A DNA stretch of 64,000 nt from Gemmatimonadaceae bacterium (GTDB taxonomy: Bacteria; Gemmatimonadota; Gemmatimonadetes; Gemmatimonadales; Gemmatimonadaceae), in contig JANYHT010000050.1 of assembly GCA_025358925.1 (NCBI GenBank), positions 248,001 through 312,000 on the forward strand. Direction: 5' to 3'. Positions 16,619-26,280 of this stretch are shown piece by piece (position 1 is the stretch's first letter; each line of letters opens with the position of its first letter). The translations under genes and the position numbers were made by a program. Under the pieces are notes generated by a model that saw only the letters and a list, made by a program, of their open reading frames with translations, did no database searches and was not told the origin of the DNA.

Positions 16619-17704
16619 TTAGCGACTTTTGCGACGGCGAGCCACTCCGCCCACCACCAATAGCGTCGGCACTAGCATCGCCATCGTCATCGGCTCAGGC
16701 ACGCCAGTTTGTGGAATTGGGTTGATCACGTCCGACGTCACGAAAATTCCGTCTTCGGGCTGACCAGGAAACGCATTCGTGAAATCGGTCTTCACCCAGC
16801 TCGTGCCATCCCAGTGCAATCGGCTCACCACATGCGTCCCTTCGCCGGTAACAATAATGTCGCCGAGAAATGGCAGGAATTGCTGATAGCTCACGCGTTG
16901 AATGTCCGTGGCAAAATTCGCCGCGTAAAAACCTTCTACAGAATTTCCGCTCGTCCCAAGATTGAGCGGCACGAAACTCACCATTTCTGCGCTTGCCACC
17001 GTGGCGAATGTCGAGAAAGCTCCACCAGGAAGAATTGCACGCAACGAGCCGGTGCCTTCGGATGCCACGACGAGCGTGCCCTTCACCATCGTGCCGATGT
17101 TTTGCGGCGCAAAGCTCAGGCCTTCTGCGTCTTCCCCAAGTGTCGCCAGCAACACGGCGGTTCCGGCGGAATTTACGTTATAAATCTTTCCCTGATTGGT
17201 CGCCACGATCATACCGAAGCCATACAGGCCGTATGGGTCAAACGCGATGCTTCGCACGCTTCCTACCAGTCCAGTGACGAATTGCGTGAGGGTCGCTCCG
17301 TCGTTCGATATCTGGTAAATGGTGCCGCTCGCTTCCGAACCGGCAAACACGTTGCGCGAAGCAAATCCGCCGAGTCCGAGTGAGCTCGTGACGTACACTT
17401 CGCCCGATGCTGAAGGAATCAGTGTGCCAAACTTCCGAAGATTGGTTCCGTCGAGGTCGACCGCATACAGCTGTGCGTTGTTTGTACCGTTGTAGACGCT
17501 GCCTACAAACTTATTGCCGGCGTAGCCGAAGCCGATCGTCTGGTTCTGACCCAGCAAGTTGAAGAGCGACGACGAACTCACGAACGTCGAGTAGGTAAGC
17601 GCCTGTGCGCGCACGGTGCTCGCCGTAACGAGTAATCCGACCGATGCGGCAATGCATGTGGATACGGCCCGACGCAGTCGTAAAAAGAATGAAAGTTGAG
17701 CCAT
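16619..17704 (-). CDS. PEP-CTERM sorted beta-propeller-like exported protein
   Basis: A 361-residue exported protein. A signal peptide (AVSTCIAASVGLLVTASTVRAQ) and the C-terminal sorting signal VPEPMTMAMLVPTLLVVGG then ARRRK mark it for exosortase processing. The middle has repeated strand-turn units (GNKFVGSVYNGTNNAQLYAVD, SGTIYQISNDGATLTQF, QGKIYNVNSAGTAVLLATL) suggesting a six- or seven-bladed propeller of the NHL/SMP-30-like type. The function is probably at the cell surface or in the matrix. The next gene upstream on the same strand lies 145 bases away, so it is probably transcribed alone. Confidence 0.85.
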   Translation of the reverse strand: MAQLSFFLRLRRAVSTCIAASVGLLVTASTVRAQALTYSTFVSSSSLFNLLGQNQTIGFGYAGNKFVGSVYNGTNNAQLYAVDLDGTNLRKFGTLIPSASGEVYVTSSLGLGGFASRNVFAGSEASGTIYQISNDGATLTQFVTGLVGSVRSIAFDPYGLYGFGMIVATNQGKIYNVNSAGTAVLLATLGEDAEGLSFAPQNIGTMVKGTLVVASEGTGSLRAILPGGAFSTFATVASAEMVSFVPLNLGTSGNSVEGFYAANFATDIQRVSYQQFLPFLGDIIVTGEGTHVVSRLHWDGTSWVKTDFTNAFPGQPEDGIFVTSDVINPIPQTGVPEPMTMAMLVPTLLVVGGVARRRKSR

Positions 17705-17849
17705 AATTGAGACGCCTCCAGTGCGCGCTCGAGACAGAAACCTTCGACAGCGATAAAATACGCTGCCTCAACCCGGATGGAGGTTAGTCATGCAGCTCGC
17801 CAGAAAGATTGTCAACCAGAGTCTACTGTACGATCCGAATCTGTCGCCG

Positions 17850-18293
17850 TCATGGGCGCGCGGACGCCAGCATTGTCTGCATTCGCTTGCGAAACCGCTC
17901 TGCAATGAGACGACCGTATGCGGTTTCCGTCGCCACCCACTCGGCGTTACGGAAACCGAGCGGACTGACATGCTCGCGATACTCCGCAAGCCACGGTTCG
18001 ATGCGTGAGTACAACAGCAGCCCCTCGCCATTGCTCTCCAGCATGAAATCCGCATGCATCACGCCGTGTCGCGCCATCGCGTACGTCATTTCCCAGAACG
18101 TGGAGCATTGGCGAAATGCCGCATTCAGCGGGTGTTCCGATTTTGTCACCGCCAACACGTCTTCGAAGCTCGTCGGCAGAAACTTTGTGACAATCATTGA
18201 ACGTGATGCGCGCATGACATCTTCGCGACGCAATTCGTAAAGTTTGAGCACCAGTTCAGCGTCATGATGATCGGGAAATTCTTTCGCGGACAT
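17850..18293 (-). CDS. conserved hypothetical protein, about 147 residues
   Basis: ATG 18293 (MSAKEFPDHHDAELV) is chosen because the frame upstream has the composition of antisense DNA. The protein is mostly helical, hydrophilic and without signal or membrane segments. Distinct stretches include LKLYELRREDVMRASRSMI and AFRQCSTFWEMTYAMARHG, ending in ETAYGRLIAERFRKRMQTM. The regular composition and sharp change at the start codon indicate a real gene. No family is recognised. It is divergent from the exported double-VOC gene. Confidence 0.7.
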   Translation of the reverse strand: MSAKEFPDHHDAELVLKLYELRREDVMRASRSMIVTKFLPTSFEDVLAVTKSEHPLNAAFRQCSTFWEMTYAMARHGVMHADFMLESNGEGLLLYSRIEPWLAEYREHVSPLGFRNAEWVATETAYGRLIAERFRKRMQTMLASARP

Positions 18294-18432
18294 GTAGACT
18301 CGGTGTGATGGGAGTGATCGAATGCCTTCAATTTGCGCGGCGCGACAGCTCGATGCGGTTGCCGATCGGCATACTGCCTGCCACGCATATAGTTTATGCG
18401 CGAGCGTCGAATTCCTCACCACCCCGCGCACC

Positions 18433-19503
18433 ATGCTGATCGCCCGTGCCTCTCGCGCCATTCTCGTCATCGTCAGCATCGTGACCCTCGCGCGCGAGGC
18501 TGACGCGCAAGGGCGCTGCATTCGCGCCTACGGCACGCCAGCGTGTAACACCGACGCCATCGCACCGGTGTTTGAACGCACCGGTTGGCACACCACGTCG
18601 TTGGATCACATCACCTTTCGTGTGGTGGATGCGCAAAAGGAAGCGGCGTTTTACGCGGCGGTGATGGGTTGGACCGTGCGCAGCAACGACGGCAAGGCCA
18701 TCGTAATGGATATGGGTGATTGGGGTAGTGTTGTCCTCAAACAAACGCCGGTTGAGGCATTCCCGACCACACCATCACGTCGTGCGAACGCGGTTCCTGT
18801 GCACGCGGTGGTTGAGGGATTCACGTTCGACATTACGCCGTGGAACGCGAAGTCGGTTGAAACCGCCCTCCGCACAAGAGGACTTACGCCGATAGCCGAC
18901 AACGACGGCCGCGGCTTCGAAAGTTTTCACGTCAAAGATCCCGACGGCTTTGATGTGCAGATTGGCAACGGCCAAGGCTTCACGAAAGCCCGACGTGCCG
19001 CGAGTGCATCTGCGAAGCTGAGCGTGGTTGCGCCATTCGAGTCAACGGGCTGGAAAACCGTGTGGCTCGATCATCTGTCGTTCGGCGCTACGAACTACAA
19101 GGCCACGGTGTCGTTCTATGCTACTCTGTTGGGGTGGGGACCGACGTACGATGAAGGCAGCCAAAATGAGCTTATGATTGGCGACGTGGGCGACATCATC
19201 ATTCGCGGCGGCAACGTACTCGATCCGAACTTTGGGCAAGGTGCTGGTCGTGCAGGCGGCACCATCGATCATATCTCGTTTGGTATTTCACCGTGGGACA
19301 CCGACGGTGTGAAGGCCGAGCTCGAAAAGCGGGGGTTGACGTGGTCGATTGATACATCGGATGGCGCGGAAATTCACGTAGCGCAATACAAGAGTTACCA
19401 CACCACAACGCCCAACGGATACAATTTGCAGATCAGCTACAACACGCATGACACGCGATTGAATCTTGCGGTGGCGGTTAATCCGCGGCGTGGGGTAAGG
19501 TAG
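18433..19503 (+). CDS. exported tandem-VOC (double glyoxalase-like) protein
   Basis: About 356 residues from ATG 18433 with a signal peptide (AILVIVSIVTLAREADAQ). Two VOC-fold units follow: residues about 45-190 (SLDHITFRVVDAQKEAAFYA to FESFHVKDPDGFDVQIGNG) and about 205-340 (WLDHLSFGATNYKATVSFYA to YHTTTPNGYNLQI). A paired VOC resembles type I extradiol dioxygenases and double-domain glyoxalases, but the metal-binding His/Glu pattern is only partly present, so a catalytic role is uncertain. Export is unusual for this fold. A clear paralogue lies at 23833-24978 on the other strand. Confidence 0.85.
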   Translation: MLIARASRAILVIVSIVTLAREADAQGRCIRAYGTPACNTDAIAPVFERTGWHTTSLDHITFRVVDAQKEAAFYAAVMGWTVRSNDGKAIVMDMGDWGSVVLKQTPVEAFPTTPSRRANAVPVHAVVEGFTFDITPWNAKSVETALRTRGLTPIADNDGRGFESFHVKDPDGFDVQIGNGQGFTKARRAASASAKLSVVAPFESTGWKTVWLDHLSFGATNYKATVSFYATLLGWGPTYDEGSQNELMIGDVGDIIIRGGNVLDPNFGQGAGRAGGTIDHISFGISPWDTDGVKAELEKRGLTWSIDTSDGAEIHVAQYKSYHTTTPNGYNLQISYNTHDTRLNLAVAVNPRRGVR

Positions 19504-19532
19504 GGGGTAGGGTGAAATTGGCCTTGTCAGGA

Positions 19533-19550
19533 TGTACATGGAAATGTACA
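19533..19550 (+). promoter_or_regulatory. operator of the Phd/PIN toxin-antitoxin module
   Basis: TGTACAT-N4-ATGTACA is a perfect 7-bp inverted repeat that ends seven bases before the antitoxin ATG. YefM/Phd antitoxins are known to bind palindromes with TGTACA cores, so this is very probably the autoregulatory operator. Confidence 0.75.
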
Positions 19551-19557
19551 TTTAGCA

Positions 19558-19836
19558 ATGGCTAAACGCTATTCAATCGCCGAGGCGCGTGCACAGTTGT
19601 CAAGCATTGTCGATCAGGCAGAGGCGGGGCAGGAAATTGAGTTGACACGACGCGGCAAGCCGATTGCCGTTGTTGTTTCGCTTCGCGAGTTCGCGAGATT
19701 AAGTAATGCGCGCGTGCCATTCAGTCAGGCCTACGCGAAGTTCCTGGATACGCATTCGCTGTATGAAGTTGGACTTGATGCCGGATTGTTCAAGTCGATT
19801 CGCCATACCGACGTAGGTCGAAAGATCGCGTTGTGA
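19558..19836 (+). CDS. Phd/YefM-family antitoxin
   Basis: A 92-residue antitoxin with the Phd N-terminal DNA-binding domain (YSIAEARAQLSSIVDQAEAG, then ELTRRGKPIAVVVSLREF). The C-terminal half would wrap the toxin. ATG 19558 directly follows a TGTACA palindrome. The stop overlaps the start of the PIN toxin by four bases (GTGA), so the pair is translationally coupled. Confidence 0.93.
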   Translation: MAKRYSIAEARAQLSSIVDQAEAGQEIELTRRGKPIAVVVSLREFARLSNARVPFSQAYAKFLDTHSLYEVGLDAGLFKSIRHTDVGRKIAL

Positions 19837-20267
19837 GCCTTCGCTACTTGCTGGACACAAACGTCGTCTCGTCGCCGATATCGAAGTTGCCCAACGCTGA
19901 AATTGTGCAACGTCTCGCGATGGTCGGCCACGAATGCGCGATCTCGGCGCCGGTGTGGCACGAGCTCACTTACGGATGCCACCGACTGCCGAGCGGGAAA
20001 CGACGCGCATCGCTTGAATCGTATTTACAAGACGTCGTGATCACGTCGTTTCCCGTACTTGCATACGACGAGCAGGCAGCACACCGGCACGGCCTGGAGC
20101 GCGTGCGACTTGAAGCGTTGGGTAAACCTGCTCCGTACGTCGACGGTCAGATCGCCGCAATTGCGTTCGTCAACAACTTGATCCTAGTCACGGACAACGT
20201 GAAGGATTTTTCGTCGTTCAGCGGTGTCACGGTCGAGAATTGGAGCAAGCGCCGCGGCCGACGCTGA
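19833..20267 (+). CDS. VapC-like PIN-domain toxin
   Basis: A 144-residue PIN nuclease starting with GTG 19833. Conserved acidic residues are visible: Asp in YLLDTNVVS, Glu in VWHELTYGC, Asp in APYVDGQIAAIA and Asp in LVTDNVKDF. These form the Mg2+-dependent RNase site of VapC toxins, which cut tRNA or rRNA. Its antitoxin here is of the Phd type, a frequent mixed pairing. The gene ends four bases before the convergent OPT transporter stop. Confidence 0.93.
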   Translation: MSLRYLLDTNVVSSPISKLPNAEIVQRLAMVGHECAISAPVWHELTYGCHRLPSGKRRASLESYLQDVVITSFPVLAYDEQAAHRHGLERVRLEALGKPAPYVDGQIAAIAFVNNLILVTDNVKDFSSFSGVTVENWSKRRGRR

Positions 20268-20271
20268 GTCG

Positions 20272-22572
20272 CTAACCTCGCAGTAGCTTCTCGCGACCCG
20301 TCAAGTACAACACCACGATCAACACCGCAAACGGAATCAGCGACAGCACATCGGCCATGGATCCGTTAAACATCGGATTGCTCTCCGACATCTTTTCAAC
20401 GGCACGATTGAGCCCCGCCATTGCCGGCACGCCCGCGAGAAACGCAATGATAATGCCGGCAATCGCACCTCCCGCGATATAACCAGACGCCATGAGCACA
20501 CCCGGACTTTTATCGCCCTCGGCGATCAATTCATCAGGTGTGAGGTTGCGCGCCGCGTGCTTGCGTGCAATCCAGCGGTCAACTGCCCACCGAACAACGC
20601 CGCCAACAAACAGCGGTGCGGACGACGAGATGGGCAGGTACACGCCCACCGCGAAGGCAAGTGATGGAATGCCCGACAGCTCAAGCACAATTGCGATCAT
20701 GGCGCCGAGCAGCACTAATCCCCACGGCAGTTTTCCGCCGAGTATGCCTTTGATGATGTAGGACATCAGCGTGGCTTTCGGCGCATCGAACTTTGGGACG
20801 TCTTGACCGTTCGCCAGTTTGCGAATGCTCCCATTGATGCCGGGATCGACGAAGTAAATTGGCTTTCCCGCGTCATTGACGAGATACTTTTCGGCGTTCC
20901 CACCGTTGGCGTCCTGGCGGTGCCACACCCAATAGTCGCGAGTGTCGGCGCTCGCGCCTGAGGCCATCAAGCCTTCAACATGCTCGCGTCGTTGCAGCGT
21001 GCGCACGTCCACGGTTTCGCTGTTGCTCAGTGCCGCGCCGCCGCGTGTATTCGAATTCGCGCTCGCGACATCCACATATACCGACCCTGCCGCGTTAAGA
21101 CGCAGCAATACGGGTCCAAGTGCGACCGCAGAAATAAATGCGCCGATGAGGATCGCTATTTGTTGCGAGCGAGGGGTCGCGCCAATCAGAAATCCGGTTT
21201 TCAGATCTTGCGACGTGGACCCACCATTCGATGCCGCGATGCACACCACGGCGCCGATCGAGAGCGCGGTCACATAGTAGTTGCTGCCGGTCCATCCGAG
21301 AATGACGAACGCCAAGCACGTGAGCAGTAATGTTGCCACCGTCATGCCGGAAATCGGATTCGAAGACGAGCCAATTTCTCCAGTCAGCCGCGACGAGACG
21401 GTCACGAAAAGAAATCCAAAAATGACAATGAGTAGCGCCGCAGCGAGACGTGTACCGATACCGGTGCCACCGACATACAACGGGCTCGCTGCAGCGAGCG
21501 CAACGACCAAGCCGATGATCCCAAGCAACACGACTTTCAACGAGAGATCGCGATCAGTGCGCACAGTCTCGCGCACGTTGGCCGTTGTTGAACTCGACAC
21601 GTCGCGGAGACCTTCGCGCAGCCCGTGCCAGATAACAGGAAGTGAACGAAACACGCTGATAATTCCGCCGGCAGCGACCGCGCCTGCGCCGATGTACAAC
21701 ACGTAAGCATTTCGAATCGCGCCAGGGCTCATGTCTTTAATGAGGGCGCGCGTTTCGGGAGCGAGTGGTGTTGTGAGCGCTGCGCCGAAGTACGCGATCA
21801 TCGGAATGAGCACGAGATACGCGAGTACACCGCCGGCAAACATGATGGACGCGACGCGCGGTCCGATGATGTAGCCAACGCCTAACAATTCAGGGGACAC
21901 CTCCGTGGAAATCGATGCCGATGCAAATGGCGCACCGAAAACCTTTTCCGGCACATCCTTCCACGCGCGGAATGCGGACATTGCCGTTTTGTACACGAGG
22001 CCGATGCCAAAGCCGGTGAAGATCGTACGCGCACTCGTGCCCGCGCCGCCCATTGCCTCTTGCTCACGTCGTGCGCTGTCGCTCGCCGCTGCGCGCGACT
22101 CCGCGTTTGCACCAGCCTTGAGCACTTCCGCGCACGCTGTGCCTTCGGGATACTTGAGAATGCCGTGTTGCGCGACGATAAGTGCACGTCGGAGTGGAAT
22201 CATCATCAAAATTCCGAGCAAGCCGCCGAGTACCGCGACGAGGATGACACGGGCAATTTCGAGATCGAAACCGAGTATCAGAATGGCGGGCATCGTGACA
22301 CCGATGCCGAACGCAATAGACTCACCGGCAGAGCCAGCAGTTTGGACAATGTTGTGCTCGAGAATTGTTGCGTCGCGAATACCGAAGCGCGAGAACAGTC
22401 GGAACAACGTGATTGAAATAACGGCTACGGGAATAGACGCACTGACTGTCAGTCCAACTTTGAGCACCAGGTACAGCGATGAGGCACCGAAGATGAGACC
22501 GAGCAGCGATCCGACGATAAGCGGGATCGGCGTGAGCTCACGCAGACGGGTGCTTGGGGCGATGTAGGACAA
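20272..22572 (-). CDS. OPT-family oligopeptide transporter
   Basis: A 766-residue polytopic membrane protein with about sixteen hydrophobic segments. Family signatures include LTPIPLIVGSLLGLIFGAS at the N-terminus, a SSNPISGMTVATLL region in the middle and ASNGGSTSQDLKTGFLIGATP. A soluble insertion lies at about residues 500-600. OPT proteins import oligopeptides, or metal chelates such as siderophore-like compounds, using proton symport across the inner membrane. Bacterial members of this length are usually annotated as peptide transporters. It fits with the exported S9 and M28 peptidases of the window. It is convergent with the PIN toxin gene, leaving four bases between stops. Confidence 0.93.
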   Translation of the reverse strand: MSYIAPSTRLRELTPIPLIVGSLLGLIFGASSLYLVLKVGLTVSASIPVAVISITLFRLFSRFGIRDATILEHNIVQTAGSAGESIAFGIGVTMPAILILGFDLEIARVILVAVLGGLLGILMMIPLRRALIVAQHGILKYPEGTACAEVLKAGANAESRAAASDSARREQEAMGGAGTSARTIFTGFGIGLVYKTAMSAFRAWKDVPEKVFGAPFASASISTEVSPELLGVGYIIGPRVASIMFAGGVLAYLVLIPMIAYFGAALTTPLAPETRALIKDMSPGAIRNAYVLYIGAGAVAAGGIISVFRSLPVIWHGLREGLRDVSSSTTANVRETVRTDRDLSLKVVLLGIIGLVVALAAASPLYVGGTGIGTRLAAALLIVIFGFLFVTVSSRLTGEIGSSSNPISGMTVATLLLTCLAFVILGWTGSNYYVTALSIGAVVCIAASNGGSTSQDLKTGFLIGATPRSQQIAILIGAFISAVALGPVLLRLNAAGSVYVDVASANSNTRGGAALSNSETVDVRTLQRREHVEGLMASGASADTRDYWVWHRQDANGGNAEKYLVNDAGKPIYFVDPGINGSIRKLANGQDVPKFDAPKATLMSYIIKGILGGKLPWGLVLLGAMIAIVLELSGIPSLAFAVGVYLPISSSAPLFVGGVVRWAVDRWIARKHAARNLTPDELIAEGDKSPGVLMASGYIAGGAIAGIIIAFLAGVPAMAGLNRAVEKMSESNPMFNGSMADVLSLIPFAVLIVVLYLTGREKLLRG

Positions 22573-22655
22573 TCGGGGCTCGGCGGGAGGTGAGTGCGGT
22601 TTCGGAGAATGTCGACTTCTGACCGGTGCCGCGCCAGTTTTCTATCCCATTTTGC

Positions 22656-22940
22656 TCAGTATTCGTGCTGCTCCACACAATGGAGAATCCGAACGCGCGG
22701 ATTCGACATTACCGTCCCTTCAACACGTTGCCAGATCGCCCGCATGGCGTTCACGAATGTTTCTGCGCCTTCCTGGGAATCGAAATCCAGATCCACCGCC
22801 ACAATGTGAACGTCGCCCACTGGTTGAAAGACGCGATAGCGGCGAACGCCCGATGCTTCCCGTTGGGCGGGGTCACGATCAAAAGCCGCCTTCCACCCAT
22901 CGAAGTCGCGGACGGGATGTTCGATCTGCACGGTGTACAT
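22656..22940 (-). CDS. small conserved protein, dimeric alpha/beta-barrel type
   Basis: A 94-residue cytosolic protein: YTVQIEHPVRDFDGWKAAFD at the start, then the RRYRVFQPVGDVHIVAVDLDF strand pair and VRILHCVE at the end. The pattern matches a widespread uncharacterised family related to the antibiotic-biosynthesis-monooxygenase (ABM) fold of heme- and polyketide-modifying enzymes. The function is unknown. It lies downstream of two small unknown genes on the same strand and could share their transcript, although the gap is 143 bases. Confidence 0.8.
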   Translation of the reverse strand: MYTVQIEHPVRDFDGWKAAFDRDPAQREASGVRRYRVFQPVGDVHIVAVDLDFDSQEGAETFVNAMRAIWQRVEGTVMSNPRVRILHCVEQHEY

Positions 22941-23083
22941 CTCAACTCCGGGAACGTGGATGTAGGATACGCGGCGTGTCGCCGACGCTCAGTCGACGGC
23001 GAGAATGTGCGGTCGAGTGCACGTTCTGTCGAGGAGCGCACGCGGAAGCGTCACGTCAACACTTCAATGCGCTGCAACGCCGT

Positions 23084-23332
23084 TCACCGCATGCCGCGTA
23101 CCTCAAAGACATAACTCACATACTCGCGCTCGCGATACGCATAACTCTTGGCATCATCCGCAATCGTTACCTCCTGCACGAGCAACAATCCTGGCCGCCG
23201 TGCCGCTGACGAAGAGACGCGCCAATACCCACAGTTGAAAATTGCGCGCGACGTATGCGGAGACGATGACGCGGTTGGGAAGCATTTCATGGTGCCGTAC
23301 CCCCGCACCAAAATTTGGTTACTCACGCTCAT
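23084..23332 (-). CDS. possible small hypothetical protein
   Basis: A frame of about 82 residues from ATG 23332, overlapping the end of the upstream gene by 14 bases. The C-terminal half (VTIADDAKSYAYREREYVSY then VFEVRG) has the composition of a real protein, whereas the N-terminal half is rich in Ser, Arg and Cys and less convincing. The true start might be ATG 23290. No family is recognised. It could also be the tail of a decayed gene. Confidence 0.4.
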   Translation of the reverse strand: MSVSNQILVRGYGTMKCFPTASSSPHTSRAIFNCGYWRVSSSAARRPGLLLVQEVTIADDAKSYAYREREYVSYVFEVRGMR

Positions 23333-23747
23333 GCTCTGTCCATTCATCCGGCGACAACAGCCGTTGCGCCATCCAATCACTTAAGCGCGCGGACGTAGGC
23401 GCGCTGCTCGGCGCGTCATCGCGGAGCACGCGTTCGGCATAGTCGCGCACAATCGCAGCCTTCGCGACATGCCAAAGAGCAACGGCCGCCGTGCGCGACC
23501 CAAGCGGCTCGCGCGTTGGCACACCGGCTTCGCGCACCACACTGCGCAAATACGCCGACACTTGAACCTCGGTCGCATTCGCATCCACCATGCCAAACAC
23601 AATGGTCGCCTGCTCATCGAGCCACTCGCCGTCGCTTTTGTCGAACCGTTCAAAGAAGTGACGGAGCACCTTCCGTAAATGAGGAAGCGCAGACTCACCG
23701 CGATCAATCCAGTTGTTTGCTTGCGCGTTCATCATTGACTTACGCAT
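23319..23747 (-). CDS. hypothetical helical protein
   Basis: About 142 residues from ATG 23747 (MRKSMMNAQANNWIDRGESA); ATGs at 23735 and 23732 are alternatives. The protein is mostly alpha-helical and charged (LRKVLRHFFERFDKSDGEWL, then VSAYLRSVVREAGVP) with no signal peptide or membrane segment. Upstream sequence in frame is Cys/Arg/Thr-rich and noncoding in character. No family is recognised. The stop overlaps the start of the following small frame. Confidence 0.65.
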   Translation of the reverse strand: MRKSMMNAQANNWIDRGESALPHLRKVLRHFFERFDKSDGEWLDEQATIVFGMVDANATEVQVSAYLRSVVREAGVPTREPLGSRTAAVALWHVAKAAIVRDYAERVLRDDAPSSAPTSARLSDWMAQRLLSPDEWTEHERE

Positions 23748-23832
23748 TGCGGTTCTCGTCAAAGGGAGAAACAGCATATGAAAACGGCGACCCGGTGAGG
23801 ACGAATCGCCGTTCTCTGCAACTGATAACCAG

Positions 23833-24978
<1,146 letters not shown>

Positions 24979-25158
24979 CAGCGGTATGCGTGGAAAATGC
25001 TGGACAGTCAGGAGTGCGGGAGGATGCGCGAGAGTATGTCGGGGAGCGCCGAGTGTGGCAAGGAGAAGGGACGAGGTGCGTGTGCTGTCGGTAAAGCGCA
25101 GATCGTGGTAAGATTGGCTCGTCTTCACGTCGTCGTACATTCTGCCACGAGATTCCGC

Positions 25159-26127
25159 ATGAGCGTTACCAATAGCAGGACACGACGGCTGCTCGTGACG
25201 TTGATCGCGCGCCGAGGGCGTTTGCGCACGCGGCACTTACTCACGCTGATGTTGTTCTTCACCGTTCTCCCTCAGGGCGCGCGCGCGCAAAACGAGGCCG
25301 CGTTGCGTGCGGCACTTGAGGGCCGGATGCTCACGGTGAAGATCGACATGCCGGGCACGAGCAAGGGTATCGATGTGTTTCCCCAGGAACCGATGCCGGT
25401 GGATTGGCGCGAAGTCGCGCAGCGCCTCAAGGACAATGGCACGTCGCTCAAGATTGGACAGTCCAGCATGATTACGAAAGTTGTCGTCAAGAAAGATTCG
25501 CACATTGAAGTGCAACTCGGCGGCGGCGGTTACGGGACGTTTGGCGACAACACCGGCTCGTCCGTTTCATCGAATGAGGAGAGCGATAGCAAACGCGAAC
25601 GCACGCTCCGTGATTCTATTAAGGCCACGCCGAACGGTGACAAGAAAAAGCAACTCGAAAAAGATTTATCAAGTGCGCGTGGCGAACGCGAGCGCGAGAA
25701 TTCGCGCACACGTGCGGCGGCCGAACAGGCCAGTGCGGCGCTGCAGGCCAATCTTCGCGTGAAGCGTGTAGAAAGTGGCAGCCGATTTAACGTTCGCTTC
25801 CGACATGGCATCCCGGCCGAGGCGCTGACGGCAGATGGAATACTGCGCGCATTAGCGCAACTGGCGGATATTGCTGGAGGTGCCAAGCTGACGGGTGCCG
25901 CGTTGCCGACGAATAGCCCGAGCGGCAATGCCAACGCCTTGCTGACGTTGAAAAAAGGGCTTTCGATTGCCGATGTCGAAACACTTTTCGGACCGGCGAA
26001 TACGGCAGCGGAGTCGAAAGAAGGATCACTCACGCTGATGAAGCGCATCTATGCGTACGATGGAAAGAAACTCGTAATGTCGTTTGTGAATGGCGTGCTG
26101 ATCGACTACGTGATCGCGCCGCAGTAA
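25159..26127 (+). CDS. exported protein of unknown function
   Basis: About 322 residues from ATG 25159. An N-terminal membrane or signal segment (HLLTLMLFFTVLPQGARAQ) is followed by a domain at about residues 45-120 (GRMLTVKIDMPGTSKGIDVF then VVVKKDSHIEVQLGGGGYG). A highly charged probable coiled-coil linker follows at about 130-195 (KRERTLRDSIKATP to RGERERENSRTRAAAEQA). A C-terminal domain ends with KKLVMSFVNGVLIDYVIAP and contains a SmpA/BamE-like pattern (LSIADVETLFGPA, then a YDGKKLVMSFVNGVL strand). I recognise the tail only as BamE-like in shape, not in identity. It is probably periplasmic or membrane-anchored. Confidence 0.75.
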   Translation: MSVTNSRTRRLLVTLIARRGRLRTRHLLTLMLFFTVLPQGARAQNEAALRAALEGRMLTVKIDMPGTSKGIDVFPQEPMPVDWREVAQRLKDNGTSLKIGQSSMITKVVVKKDSHIEVQLGGGGYGTFGDNTGSSVSSNEESDSKRERTLRDSIKATPNGDKKKQLEKDLSSARGERERENSRTRAAAEQASAALQANLRVKRVESGSRFNVRFRHGIPAEALTADGILRALAQLADIAGGAKLTGAALPTNSPSGNANALLTLKKGLSIADVETLFGPANTAAESKEGSLTLMKRIYAYDGKKLVMSFVNGVLIDYVIAPQ

Positions 26128-26280
26128 CGCCCGCCTGGCATACGGAGTGTGCCACGGTCGAGTCTGTTGGGCAGTGTTCGGCACGCGACGTGCACCTCCA
26201 ATACAATACTATGACAGTATAACTGCGCCGCTCACTACAGGTTTTCTCGTGCCAAATAGATACGCCGGCTTGGTCGTGAT

